Positions 16,508-25,432 of a DNA stretch of 64,000 nt are shown here, piece after piece (position 1 is the first letter of the stretch; the number at the start of each line of letters is the position of its first letter). The translations under genes and the position numbers were made by a program. This DNA is from Psychrosphaera ytuae (lineage in GTDB: Bacteria > Pseudomonadota > Gammaproteobacteria > Enterobacterales > Alteromonadaceae). Location of the stretch: positions 2,480,001 through 2,544,000 of the forward strand of contig NZ_CP072110.1 in assembly GCF_017638545.1 (NCBI RefSeq), read 5' to 3'. Below the pieces are notes generated by a model. That model did no database searches. It was given only the letters and a program-made list of their open reading frames with translations, and had not been told where the DNA came from.

Positions 16508-18073
16508 TTACGGTGCTACGTACTCGTAGGTTGCTTGGATTCCTAATGGAATACCGATAGTCCAGTACACCATCAAGAACAAGGTCCAAACGATTAAGAA
16601 GCTCACCGAGAACGGCAACATCATTGACGTTAGAGTACCAATACCTGTGTTAGTTACGTAGCGTTGACAAAATACAACGACTAACGGGAAGTATGGCATT
16701 AATGGCGTAATAATATTGGTACTAGAGTCACCAATACGATATGCCGCTTGAGCTAAGTCAGGAGAAATACCTAATTGCATCAACATCGGAACGAAAATAG
16801 GTGCTAATAACGCCCATTTTGCAGATGCAGAGCCGACAAATAAGTTGATTAAACCAGTCAAAAGAATAATACCAGTTATCGTCACACCCCCTGGCAGAGC
16901 CATTTCTTTTAAGAACTCAGCTCCTTTAACGGCCAGTAATACACCTAGGTTTGATTGACCAAATGCATAGATGAATTGCGCGATAAAGAACATGATAACA
17001 AGGTAATAACCCATGCCTTGCATGGCTTTACTCATACCTTCAACAAATTGCTTTGAATTGCGGATGCTACCGATTACCGCACCATAAACTAGGCCCGGAA
17101 TTAAAAACATCAAAAAGATAAGAGGGACAATTGACTTCATAATTGGCGCAGCGCCAGAGGTTAACGACCCTTCTGAATCAGCCCATGGCGAGCCCTCAAG
17201 TGATGCTGTACCTATCAAGAAGACGATACTTGCGACAATTGAGAACAGCGCCCAACGAAGCGCAGAACGCTCTGCATCTGATAGTGGCTCCATACTCGGT
17301 AAGTCTGACAAATCGCCATCAAGCTTGTTGCTTTGTAACTTAGGCTCGACCACTTTATCAGTGATGAACCAACCCAAAAACACAATTACTAATGTTGAAG
17401 CACCAGTGAAGAAAATGTTGTTAAGCGGGTTTAATACAACTGATGGATCTAATATTTGCGCACCTACTTGTGAGATACCTTGCAGCATAGGGTCTAGAGC
17501 AGATGGTAAAAAGTTCGCTGAGAAACCACCAGAGACACCGGCAAACGCCGCTGCAATACCTGCTAGAGGATGACGACCTGCAGCATAAAAGATAACACCA
17601 CCAAGAGGGATTACTAACACGTAACCGGCATCAACCGCTGAGTGGCTGATGATCCCGATAAGAATGATCATCGGGGTTAACAACCAAGTTTTAGTCACAG
17701 ACAACAAAGCCCGTAAACCTGCATTGATAAAGCCCGAGTATTCAGCAACACCAATACCTAACATCGCAACGAGTACTACACCAACAGGGTGGAAGTGCGA
17801 GAAGTTGTTCACCATTGTAGAGGTGAGCTGAGTGAGTGAACTACCAGAGAACTGATTATTAATTTGTAACGCGTCACCAGTACGAGGGTCGACTACGTTA
17901 AAGTCGATCCCTGACAGCGCCCAAGAAAGCGCCCAGACAATAGCGAGTAAAAGAATAAACAGTACCGCTGGATCTGGTAGCTTGTTACCCCATATCTCAA
18001 CTTTGTTGAGTATGCGCTGTAAGCGAGAGTCCTCTTGTACTGGTTCGTTACTTGGAGTTTGAGATTGTTCCAT
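16508..18073 (-). CDS. AbgT family transporter
   Basis: The 521-residue protein is polytopic with about 11-13 membrane segments and the AbgT/MtrF signatures, including NKVEIWGNKLPDPAVLF near the N-terminus, SHSAVDAGYVLVIPLGG, and GSASAKWALLAPIFVPMLM with GDSSTNIITPLMPYFP in the second repeat. Family members import p-aminobenzoyl-glutamate or export sulfonamides and related compounds at the inner membrane. It is the last gene of an apparent operon with a DPP III-like lipoprotein peptidase (32 bases upstream) and an IalB protein. Transport of peptide or folate breakdown products is a reasonable inference. Confidence 0.94.
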   Translation of the reverse strand: MEQSQTPSNEPVQEDSRLQRILNKVEIWGNKLPDPAVLFILLLAIVWALSWALSGIDFNVVDPRTGDALQINNQFSGSSLTQLTSTMVNNFSHFHPVGVVLVAMLGIGVAEYSGFINAGLRALLSVTKTWLLTPMIILIGIISHSAVDAGYVLVIPLGGVIFYAAGRHPLAGIAAAFAGVSGGFSANFLPSALDPMLQGISQVGAQILDPSVVLNPLNNIFFTGASTLVIVFLGWFITDKVVEPKLQSNKLDGDLSDLPSMEPLSDAERSALRWALFSIVASIVFLIGTASLEGSPWADSEGSLTSGAAPIMKSIVPLIFLMFLIPGLVYGAVIGSIRNSKQFVEGMSKAMQGMGYYLVIMFFIAQFIYAFGQSNLGVLLAVKGAEFLKEMALPGGVTITGIILLTGLINLFVGSASAKWALLAPIFVPMLMQLGISPDLAQAAYRIGDSSTNIITPLMPYFPLVVVFCQRYVTNTGIGTLTSMMLPFSVSFLIVWTLFLMVYWTIGIPLGIQATYEYVAP

Positions 18074-18105
18074 GAATAAAACCTATATGTTGTTATTATT
18101 GTTGG

Positions 18106-19842
18106 TTATTGTTCGGTATCACGCGGTGATACATCAGGTAAACCCAAAACTTCTTTACCCTGTTTAAAAGTAATATCAACTGGGATATTAGCTTTGGTTA
18201 ATTTAGCTAGGTCTGCTGCTAAGTCTGCTTTAATAAGACCTTTTTCTGCAACAAGTTGGTCGACGCCTGCGTAGTCACCGTCACCTTGAAGTTTTAAGAT
18301 GACATTGGTTAAACCATCTACGGCCTTGTTCATTTTGTCCATATCGACACGATAGAAACCGTCTTCACCACGGTTAAAGGCACCTTGCTCTTTAAAATAA
18401 TTAAAGCGAACCATGTTTGCCTTGCCGTGTGCACTTGATGCACCAAAACGCACAGAGCGGAAAATCCCAGCTAAGAACGTCGTGTAGTAATCTTCAAGTT
18501 TACCTTCGGTCATAGCGCCGTTTTCGAGTAACTGGCGGATCATGTACAAGCCCAAAATATCCGCTTTACCTTCTTCAAGTGCAGAAGCGTGTTCTTTTAA
18601 AGCTTGGCGAACGGTACCTTTGTCATTAATGGTATTTTTAATGCCTAAACCATGAGCAACTTCGTGGAACATAGTATTAGCAAAAAAGGCATTAAACGTA
18701 ATGTTTTCGCGTTGTTCTGGTGCAATTAGCTCTTCTGCGATTGGCACCAAAATGTGATCAAACTTGGCGCGCATAGCGTTTTTGAGTTGTAAGCGGCGAG
18801 TGCCTTTTTTCAGCTGAACTTCTTCATCATTTGGCAGGTTAATCGCAATGGTTTTGCCGCCTGCATTTGAGTGACCGGCATAATAAATTACGTCATAGGC
18901 GTTCAAATCAGCGTCAGAACCAGGCATTTCTTGTTTGTACTCAGCCGGAACTGGCATGTTGGTTTGTAGTTCAGGTAAATACGCTGCGTATTTTGCCAAA
19001 CGCTCACTCCACGCCATGTCCTTGACCAATACGTATGACTCATACGCTGCGCGGTAACCAAATAACTGATCTTCGTACGTTTCGATAGCACCAATCACGA
19101 TATCAATCGGGTTGGTCTTCATGTCCATCCATGCAAAATCACTTGGCTGGTAGTTGTCTGTAACTAGTGCGTCGGCGCGTTTTAATAAGTAATCTTTAAA
19201 TTCTTCGTTGTCTGCATAAGACGCAGCTTGGATCATAAGAGCGGCTGCGCGCTTCACTTCACCTTGGTATTTACTGTGATATGGCACCAAGCGAATTGAC
19301 CCGTCTTTACGGCGTTCTAACACTGAATAAAGGCCTGTTTTACCTTCTAACTCTAGTGCTTCAAACTCTTCTTTTGTCATGTCATGCGGGTAAAACTCAG
19401 CACCCAAAAACTTCTCGTCATATGTCGTTAAAAATGGTTTGTCACCATTTAAACGGTCCCAAGGTCCGTAGTTAATTTCAGCAAAAGCTCGGGTTTTGTC
19501 ATCATCAATACGTTGCAAAAATTTGTTCTTTGGCTCACCAAAAGCTTGCATCCAAAACAGCTTATCCATTTCTTTAGATGCATCAATCAGTAATGACAGC
19601 ATCTTCTTTTGGTTGTTTGATAAATGCGACAAATCAGCCTTTAACTCGACAGGGTGGTAAATGTCTAATCTCGAGCGTTCAACCGTCAGTTCTAATTTTT
19701 TGTTATCTACGTCAGAGGTAACCACTGAGCTAGACTGTGATGGCTCGACTTCATTTGACGACGATTCTGGTGCTTTAGAACAAGCGGTGATAAGGCTAGC
19801 TGCGATAGCACTTAGTGCAATGTGCTTTAAAGAAGTTTTCAT
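18106..19842 (-). CDS. Dipeptidyl-peptidase III-like zinc peptidase (M49-type), lipoprotein
   Basis: The 578-residue protein has a lipobox signal (SAIAASLITAC, Cys near 21), so it is probably a lipoprotein of the periplasmic face. The zinc motif is HEVAHGLG (His393, Glu394, His397) and the distal zinc Glu is in EEGKAD about 30 residues later. The EEGKAD match points to family M49. Classic M49 enzymes have a hexapeptide HExxGH, whereas this protein has a five-residue HExxH, a variant I recall from some bacterial DPP III proteins. DPP III removes dipeptides from short peptides. It lies between the IalB and AbgT genes with gaps of 17 and 32 bases. Confidence 0.85.
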   Translation of the reverse strand: MKTSLKHIALSAIAASLITACSKAPESSSNEVEPSQSSSVVTSDVDNKKLELTVERSRLDIYHPVELKADLSHLSNNQKKMLSLLIDASKEMDKLFWMQAFGEPKNKFLQRIDDDKTRAFAEINYGPWDRLNGDKPFLTTYDEKFLGAEFYPHDMTKEEFEALELEGKTGLYSVLERRKDGSIRLVPYHSKYQGEVKRAAALMIQAASYADNEEFKDYLLKRADALVTDNYQPSDFAWMDMKTNPIDIVIGAIETYEDQLFGYRAAYESYVLVKDMAWSERLAKYAAYLPELQTNMPVPAEYKQEMPGSDADLNAYDVIYYAGHSNAGGKTIAINLPNDEEVQLKKGTRRLQLKNAMRAKFDHILVPIAEELIAPEQRENITFNAFFANTMFHEVAHGLGIKNTINDKGTVRQALKEHASALEEGKADILGLYMIRQLLENGAMTEGKLEDYYTTFLAGIFRSVRFGASSAHGKANMVRFNYFKEQGAFNRGEDGFYRVDMDKMNKAVDGLTNVILKLQGDGDYAGVDQLVAEKGLIKADLAADLAKLTKANIPVDITFKQGKEVLGLPDVSPRDTEQ

Positions 19843-19859
19843 GATGACCTCAATACTTT

Positions 19860-20378
19860 TTATGATTGTTGTTGAGAAAGCTTACCGTAGGCTTCTGAAA
19901 AGCCGCTTAAAGAAAACGGTAAGGTCACTTGTTTGCCACTGATGTTATTCAAAAATACAACTTGTAGGCCATGGCCATTTTGCATTTCATCGAGCATCTT
20001 AGCATCCATAATTAGGTTAGTTTCACATACTTTGGCATCACAGTTGAGTATTTTTGTTCGAATGGCAGGGTTTGCATCAACTTTTATGCCAATACCCGCA
20101 GGAACATGCGCATCCTTATTGAACCTAAGGGTCATAATTGGACGCTGTTTTGACGCAATTGCGATATTTACACCGCCTGCAATACCAATCTTACCTTTTT
20201 GTTTTGCCATGATCATTTGACTGATAAAACACATGTTTTTGTTGCATTCGTAACTCCAAGAACCGTGAATGGACTTATCGTTAGAAGCTAGCGGTTGTGA
20301 TTCAGCCGTAACAGATTGGCTTAGGGCTATTAGTCCCAAAAAGAAGGAGTAGGTAAAAGCTTTAATTTGACGTGTCAT
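19860..20378 (-). CDS. Invasion-associated locus B (IalB) family protein
   Basis: The 172-residue protein has a signal peptide (residues 1-26, ending SQSVTAES) and the IalB pattern: WSYECNKNMCFISQ, a run of beta strands, TLRFNKDAHVPAGIGIKVD, LNCDAKVCETNLIM and VVFLNNISGKQVTLPFSLSGF. The two cysteine pairs (CNKNMC and CDAKVC) probably form disulfides in the periplasm. Despite the family name, members are widespread in free-living bacteria and no invasion role should be assumed. It is the first gene of the IalB / DPP III-like / AbgT unit. Confidence 0.88.
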   Translation of the reverse strand: MTRQIKAFTYSFFLGLIALSQSVTAESQPLASNDKSIHGSWSYECNKNMCFISQMIMAKQKGKIGIAGGVNIAIASKQRPIMTLRFNKDAHVPAGIGIKVDANPAIRTKILNCDAKVCETNLIMDAKMLDEMQNGHGLQVVFLNNISGKQVTLPFSLSGFSEAYGKLSQQQS

Positions 20379-20445
20379 TTATAAAGTCCGTTTAAAAGTC
20401 CATTTAAAAAAGTGAAACTTATGTTAGCAGAGATTTACAATAGCA

Positions 20446-20478
20446 AAAGCCCCAAAAGTAATTTACTTTTGGGGCTTT
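20446..20478 (-). terminator. Terminator hairpin downstream of the PEP-CTERM gene
   Basis: AAAGCCCCAAAAGTAA (20446-20461) and TTACTTTTGGGGCTTT (20463-20478) form a 16-base perfect dyad. It lies 96 bases past the stop of the minus-strand PEP-CTERM gene and before the IalB start; the T-run is short. Confidence 0.8.
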
Positions 20479-20493
20479 GGAAAGGCTAATTGC

Positions 20494-20537
20494 CAACTCT
20501 AACCAAGGTTGCTCCAGTCGCAACAAAGTCAGAGTTG
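20494..20537 (-). repeat. Nested two-tier hairpin in the PEP-CTERM 3' untranslated region
   Basis: An outer stem CAACTCT/AGAGTTG (20494-20500 with 20531-20537) encloses an inner stem GTTGC/GCAAC (20508-20512 with 20520-20524). It sits between the PEP-CTERM stop and its terminator and may protect or regulate the transcript end. Confidence 0.45.
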
Positions 20538-20573
20538 AATCATTGCGTTAGCTCAGTCGATTAGTTAATTGTT

Positions 20574-21998
20574 TTATGCTTTACGGCGACGAAACGCCAA
20601 AAAGCCCAAGCCTAACGATAGTAAAATCAACGCGTTTGGTTCATTAACATCAACGGCAGGGTCAGCAACAAACTCAGTAATTGGCGTTTGCGACATATCG
20701 ATTGTACCAGCCGCCACAAACGAAAGACCTGTTACGAACGCTTGAGCGTCAGTTGGGTCAATCATATTTGAAGTATCAATGCCCAAGATACGGAACATAG
20801 AAACACCGCCTTGACCAAAGAAGTACTCTACTTCTGCAACAAGGTTGTCAGCAAATTCCCATCCGTTAGCACCCATTAGCCACAGCTCGTAACGAGCATC
20901 AAAACCAGAAGGTAAGATCACTGACGCAAAGTTAGGGCCGCTATTGACAACGTAGTCATAACCGACAGCTACATCTGGATCGATAAATACAATCTCGCCA
21001 AAGTCGATTTCAAAGTCAAACTCCCAACCGCCTTCTTCAGTTGTACCATCTGGTAATCTTGGATTGTCAGGGGTCTCGCCAACTTCTGGAATGTAATCAA
21101 CATTATCTAAAGAGATAGGGGCTTGGCCTTCACTTGCATATTGACCATCTCTAAAAGAGAAAGTCCACACACCTTCTTCACCAGAATTTGACGTATTTGC
21201 AAGTTCCAATACTTCTTCAGTAAGCGATCCTGGCAGGCTGTAATAAGTTGGGGCTTCGAGAATATCTTGTTCAAGGCTCAGTGAGCTCAATTGAGTGCTT
21301 TGTGGAATTGGGAGAAATTCGCAAACAGATTCAATTTCACAAGGAGGAAAGCCTTCGCAGTCACTAACCTCACAATCATCAATCGGTGGAAAATCAGAAC
21401 AGTCTTCTATCACTTCACACTCATCAATCGGCGGAGCACCATTACCAAGACCAAAGCCTGCGTTTGCATTGTCTGACCATTCTAAATTTTGATAACGAAA
21501 CTCAACATCAAAGTCCCCATTGACTCCGGTGTCACCTGAGCGATCAATCAATACAGCCTGAAACGTATTTCGTGCCGAGTTTTCTGTATTACCGTATTCA
21601 GCAACGCGATCCCAAGTAACGGCAACAACGCCTTCTTCAGGACTACCAACGTAAATGTCGCCACAGGTATCACAGGAAATGTCTACATCACCCCAAAAAG
21701 GTGCGATGATTGGGAATGGTACGTTGTCAAATGAGGTCGCACTAAAGCGTGTAAACCCACTACCAAAAGTAATATTACCGTTGGTGTTTACAAAAAATGT
21801 GCTTGCAGAACTACCGCCCCAGCTCAGTGTAAATGGTAGCTGTAACTCATTACTAGAGCCGTCATCGACTTTAGGAGTAGCAATATCACCCAATTGTGAT
21901 TCACCGCCCATGCCGTACAAAATGACATCAGCTTGAGCTTGTTTAGTTACTGTAAATGCCAGCAATACAGTAACAAGAAGGTTTTTAAACAGCTTCAT
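20574..21998 (-). CDS. PEP-CTERM sorting-domain protein with NIDO-like N-domain
   Basis: The 474-residue protein has a signal peptide (MKLFKNLLVTVLLAFTVTKQ) and a C-terminal tripartite sorting tail: NEPNALILL, a hydrophobic helix, then RRRKA. The tail is of PEP-CTERM type and would be processed by an exosortase, which is not in this window. Residues about 40-190 resemble a nidogen-like (NIDO) domain: FFVNTNGNITFG, PFWGDVDI, VAVTWDRVAEY, and FQAVLIDRS. A short Cys/Asp/Pro-rich repeat follows (ECEVIEDCSDFPPID and relatives, about 192-230). It is probably a secreted or surface matrix protein. It diverges from the GNAT-nitrilase gene. Confidence 0.88.
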   Translation of the reverse strand: MKLFKNLLVTVLLAFTVTKQAQADVILYGMGGESQLGDIATPKVDDGSSNELQLPFTLSWGGSSASTFFVNTNGNITFGSGFTRFSATSFDNVPFPIIAPFWGDVDISCDTCGDIYVGSPEEGVVAVTWDRVAEYGNTENSARNTFQAVLIDRSGDTGVNGDFDVEFRYQNLEWSDNANAGFGLGNGAPPIDECEVIEDCSDFPPIDDCEVSDCEGFPPCEIESVCEFLPIPQSTQLSSLSLEQDILEAPTYYSLPGSLTEEVLELANTSNSGEEGVWTFSFRDGQYASEGQAPISLDNVDYIPEVGETPDNPRLPDGTTEEGGWEFDFEIDFGEIVFIDPDVAVGYDYVVNSGPNFASVILPSGFDARYELWLMGANGWEFADNLVAEVEYFFGQGGVSMFRILGIDTSNMIDPTDAQAFVTGLSFVAAGTIDMSQTPITEFVADPAVDVNEPNALILLSLGLGFLAFRRRKA

Positions 21999-22235
21999 GT
22001 TTTATAAGTCCCTTTATTAGTAGGTGGTTGATTTTGTTATTGATTTAAAGCTTCACCCCAAGCAAGTAAAATGCCATTAGCTATCTTATTGAATTTGTTG
22101 GGAAAATAATTAATTGACTGTACTTCCTGTAAAAAAAATAGACACAATTTAAGCAGTTACTATTGAAAAACTGGTACTGAGCAAAGAATAAACTAGTATA
22201 AAACCAGTTTAATTTGCCTTATTACAGGAGTAGGC

Positions 22236-23774
22236 ATGTCCACCGAAACCACGTTAATTGAAATTTGTAACCTCACTAAAGCGCAATACCCTCAAATCAA
22301 AGAACTAATGGATGAAGCTTATCCCGGCTTGGGCGGGGCATGGCCGAGTCACACGATTTATCGATTGATTGATCAGTTTCCAGAAGGACAACTTGGAATT
22401 GTCGATGATGGCAAAATTGTCGGTATCGCATTAAGTGTGCAAGTGGATTACGGTCGTTTTTCTAACCCGCATACCTATGAAGATATTGTTGATGGTCATG
22501 ACCGTGTGTATAGCGATGAAAATGGCGATGCTATGTATGGTCTAGATGTTGTGATTGCCGCAAGTCACAGAGGAATGCGTTTGGGGCGCCGTTTATACGA
22601 CGCCAGAAAAGAGTTATGCCGCCAATACAACTTAAGAGCAATTTTGGCTGGCGGCAGGATCCCCCAGTATCACAATTATCGAGATACACTGTCGCCGACC
22701 GAGTACATTGAAAAAGTCGACAAAAAAGAAATATACGACCCGATTTTATCGTTTCAGTTATCAAATGACTTTCAGGTCAAACGTCTCCTCAAAAAATACC
22801 TGCCAGAGGATCAAGAGTCGGTAGGCTACGCGACATTGCTAGAGTGGAACAACATAATGTACGAGCCTACTGATACGGTGCTCGAGTCGACCAAATCTGT
22901 GGTTCGGGTTGGTGCTGTACAGTGGCAAATGCGCTGCGTTGAATCAGTCGAAGAGCTGCTCAAACAAGTGGAATACTTTGTTGATACCGTGTCCGACTAC
23001 CAATGTGATTTTATTCTGTTTCCGGAGTTTTTTAACGCGCCTTTGATGGGACTCGGCCCACAAACCAACCAAACTGAAGCCATTCGCTTCTTAGCCGAGT
23101 ACACAGACACTTTCAAAGAAGCCATGTCGAGAATGGCTGTGGAATACAACGCCAATATCATTACGGGTTCAATGCCACTGGCCGAAAACGACAATATCTA
23201 CAATGTGACTTACTTGTGTCATCGCAGCGGCAAAATAGACGAACAGCGCAAAATCCACATTACCCCACATGAACAAAACGACTGGGTCATTCAAGGAGGC
23301 GATCGCATCGCAGTATTTGAAACGGATGCAGGGCGAGTGGGCATCCAGATTTGTTATGACGTTGAGTTTCCTGAACTAACTCGTATTCAAGCCAAACAGG
23401 GATTGGATATTCTGTTTGTGCCGTTTTGGACCGACACCAAAAACAGTTACCTAAGGGTTCGTCATTGTGCTCAAGCACGAGCCATAGAAAACGAGTGTTA
23501 TGTCGTAATCGCAGGTTCAGTCGGCAACTTACCGGAGGTAGAAAGCCTTGATGTACAATACGCTCAGTCAGCCGTATTAACTCCGTCTGACTTTCCATTT
23601 CCTCACGATGCAACACTGAATGAAGCAACACCAAATACAGAAATGTTGTTATTTAGTGACTTAGATATGGATAAACTAAAAATTTTACACAGCGAAGGCA
23701 CAGTACGAAACCTCAAAGACCGTCGCGAAGACATGTACGACGTTATTCTAAAAAATTCATTGCCTGAAGATTAA
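22236..23774 (+). CDS. GNAT acetyltransferase fused to carbon-nitrogen hydrolase
   Basis: The 512-residue protein has an N-terminal GNAT domain (about 1-200; acetyl-CoA loop at SHRGMRLGRRLYDARKEL) and a C-terminal nitrilase-superfamily domain (about 225-505). The catalytic triad is Glu264 (FPEFFNAP), Lys339 (RKIHITP) and Cys373 (IQICYDVEFPE). Such fusions are conserved in proteobacteria, but the substrate is not established; joined acylation/deacylation or amide hydrolysis is plausible. TACAGGAG precedes the ATG. It is transcribed alone and ends at a clear terminator. Confidence 0.93.
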   Translation: MSTETTLIEICNLTKAQYPQIKELMDEAYPGLGGAWPSHTIYRLIDQFPEGQLGIVDDGKIVGIALSVQVDYGRFSNPHTYEDIVDGHDRVYSDENGDAMYGLDVVIAASHRGMRLGRRLYDARKELCRQYNLRAILAGGRIPQYHNYRDTLSPTEYIEKVDKKEIYDPILSFQLSNDFQVKRLLKKYLPEDQESVGYATLLEWNNIMYEPTDTVLESTKSVVRVGAVQWQMRCVESVEELLKQVEYFVDTVSDYQCDFILFPEFFNAPLMGLGPQTNQTEAIRFLAEYTDTFKEAMSRMAVEYNANIITGSMPLAENDNIYNVTYLCHRSGKIDEQRKIHITPHEQNDWVIQGGDRIAVFETDAGRVGIQICYDVEFPELTRIQAKQGLDILFVPFWTDTKNSYLRVRHCAQARAIENECYVVIAGSVGNLPEVESLDVQYAQSAVLTPSDFPFPHDATLNEATPNTEMLLFSDLDMDKLKILHSEGTVRNLKDRREDMYDVILKNSLPED

Positions 23775-23803
23775 ACTTAACTTAGCTCCTTCTAAAAAAC
23801 CTC

Positions 23804-23834
23804 AAAGGCATATCGTAGTTTGATATGCCTTTTT
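23804..23834 (+). terminator. Rho-independent terminator of the GNAT-nitrilase gene
   Basis: AAAGGCATATC (23804-23814) pairs with GATATGCCTTT (23822-23832) around a seven-base loop and is followed by T residues. Confidence 0.9.
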
Positions 23835-24053
23835 AATTACAAAAATCACAATTTGTCAAAGGGTTAACAAGCCTGTTGTCACCTTTATATACACAGGACC
23901 TGATTTGGAAAAATATTTTATTTAATAAGAGGTTATAAAAAAATTCATTAACAAAATCTCAATCACTGGACTAAACTATCGGTTAATAAATTGTTGGCAC
24001 GAAATTAGTTGTCGATTGCGTGCTGTTCTATAAGGAAAAAGTAGGAAACACCA

Positions 24054-24875
24054 ATGGCAAAAACAATTCTAATTACGGGCGCCACTGATGGCATTGGCTT
24101 AGGGGCGGCTGCAAAGTTTGCCGAGCTTGGTCATCATGTCATTATGTTGGGCAGAAGCAAACAGAAATTAGAAAAGCACCACAAAGAGCTACAAACCCGC
24201 TACACCCAAGCCGAAATCTCTACTGTATGTGCTGACCTGTCGGACTTAAGAAGTTTGACAGAAATCATCGATTCCAAGATTAGAAAACTGGGCCGTATTG
24301 ATGTACTGGTAAATAACGCAGGCGTATTCAAAGTTAAAGAGCCAATGACGTTGGACTTACTTGATACTCGGTTTGTAGTTAACACAATTGCGCCGTACTT
24401 ATTGACAAAGAGCCTTATTTCTCAAATGGATAGTGATTCGAGAGTCATTAACTTATCCTCTGCTGCACAAGCTCCAGTATCACTCTCTGCGCTTTCTGGG
24501 CGCAAAAAGCTACTCGACAATGAGGCCTATGCCCAGAGCAAGCTTGCGTTGATAATGTGGACGCATTATTTGTCTGGAGAATATGGCGATAGTGGGCCTA
24601 CATTTATCGCTTTAAATCCAGGCTCATTACTTGGCACAACCATGGTAAAAGAGGCTTACGGCATCGAGGGTAAACCTATTAATATCGGGACTGAAATTGT
24701 CTTAAAAGCATCGTTATCTGAATCGTTTGCAAACGCAAACGGACAATATTTTGACAATGATATTGGTCAATTTTCCAATCCTCATCCTGATGCGTTGAAT
24801 GGCAAAAAAGTAACGGAACTGGTCGATCAAATAGAAAAAATCTTGGTCGAAATCGACTTGGTTTTACAAGATTAA
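24054..24875 (+). CDS. Short-chain dehydrogenase/reductase (SDR)
   Basis: The 273-residue protein is a classical SDR: TGATDGIGLGAA is the glycine-rich NAD(P) site, NNAGVF the structural motif, a serine in INLSSAAQ and YAQSK (Tyr and Lys) the catalytic set. LNPGSLLGTTMV follows the active site. It resembles retinol-dehydrogenase-like SDRs of unknown substrate. A promoter region of about 220 bases lies upstream after the previous terminator, with no clear operator. It is convergent with a small membrane-anchored protein gene 14 bases on. Confidence 0.92.
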   Translation: MAKTILITGATDGIGLGAAAKFAELGHHVIMLGRSKQKLEKHHKELQTRYTQAEISTVCADLSDLRSLTEIIDSKIRKLGRIDVLVNNAGVFKVKEPMTLDLLDTRFVVNTIAPYLLTKSLISQMDSDSRVINLSSAAQAPVSLSALSGRKKLLDNEAYAQSKLALIMWTHYLSGEYGDSGPTFIALNPGSLLGTTMVKEAYGIEGKPINIGTEIVLKASLSESFANANGQYFDNDIGQFSNPHPDALNGKKVTELVDQIEKILVEIDLVLQD

Positions 24876-24889
24876 AGATGTTCGGGCGC

Positions 24890-25339
24890 TTAATAGCGCT
24901 GTGCATAAAACTCGCTGATGTAGTGCCCGCCTTTAATTTGCGCAATGACCCGAAGCGTTGTGCCTTGGTCTTTACCCACCTCATCCAAAAGCTCATTCAA
25001 ATTTGTCTCGGCTCGCCAGTAAAAAGGATTGCTGTCCATTTTAAGCTCGTAGATAACGGGCGAATTTGAGGCTTCGCTTGGTACTACAAATAACGTGATG
25101 TTATCGAGTTGGAAGGTGGAGTTAATAACGGTTTCATTTTGCTCTTGGTACACATTGAGCTTCAACTCACCTGATTCCAAAATACAGGACTTTCTAAATA
25201 CGTCGCAGACACCGGATTGAGACAACTCTATCACTTTGTTTTTATGGGCTTGGCTTTCTAGGTACATGTCGGAAAGAATATAACCGCCAACGAGTAAAAA
25301 AGGGGCAACGAATAAAGCCGTTTTTGTGTGTTTGTTCAT
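24890..25339 (-). CDS. Small membrane-anchored protein of unknown function
   Basis: The 149-residue protein has one N-terminal hydrophobic helix (TALFVAPFLLVGGYILS, about 7-25) that looks like an uncleaved anchor or signal peptide. The rest (30-149) is a probable beta-rich periplasmic domain with two close cysteines (GVCDVFRKSC). I recognise no family. It lies downstream of the symporter gene in the same direction, separated by that operon's terminator (25380-25411), so it probably has its own promoter or depends on read-through. A role linked to acetate uptake is only a positional guess. Confidence 0.75.
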   Translation of the reverse strand: MNKHTKTALFVAPFLLVGGYILSDMYLESQAHKNKVIELSQSGVCDVFRKSCILESGELKLNVYQEQNETVINSTFQLDNITLFVVPSEASNSPVIYELKMDSNPFYWRAETNLNELLDEVGKDQGTTLRVIAQIKGGHYISEFYAQRY

Positions 25340-25379
25340 AAAACTCCCTGTTTTTTATAAAAGTGAAACCAAAAACAAA

Positions 25380-25411
25380 ACCCAGTCATGCCTATCAAAG
25401 CACGACTGGGT
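25380..25411 (-). terminator. Terminator of the symporter operon
   Basis: On the minus strand ACCCAGTCGTGC (25411-25400) pairs with GCATGACTGGGT (25391-25380), 12 pairs with one G-T, and is followed by TTTGTTTTT. Confidence 0.85.
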
Positions 25412-25432
25412 ATTCGTTGTCAGCTGTTTTCT

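Noticed and set aside
23287..23634. 115-codon minus-strand frame
   Set aside because: Antisense to the nitrilase active-site region, which is clearly coding.
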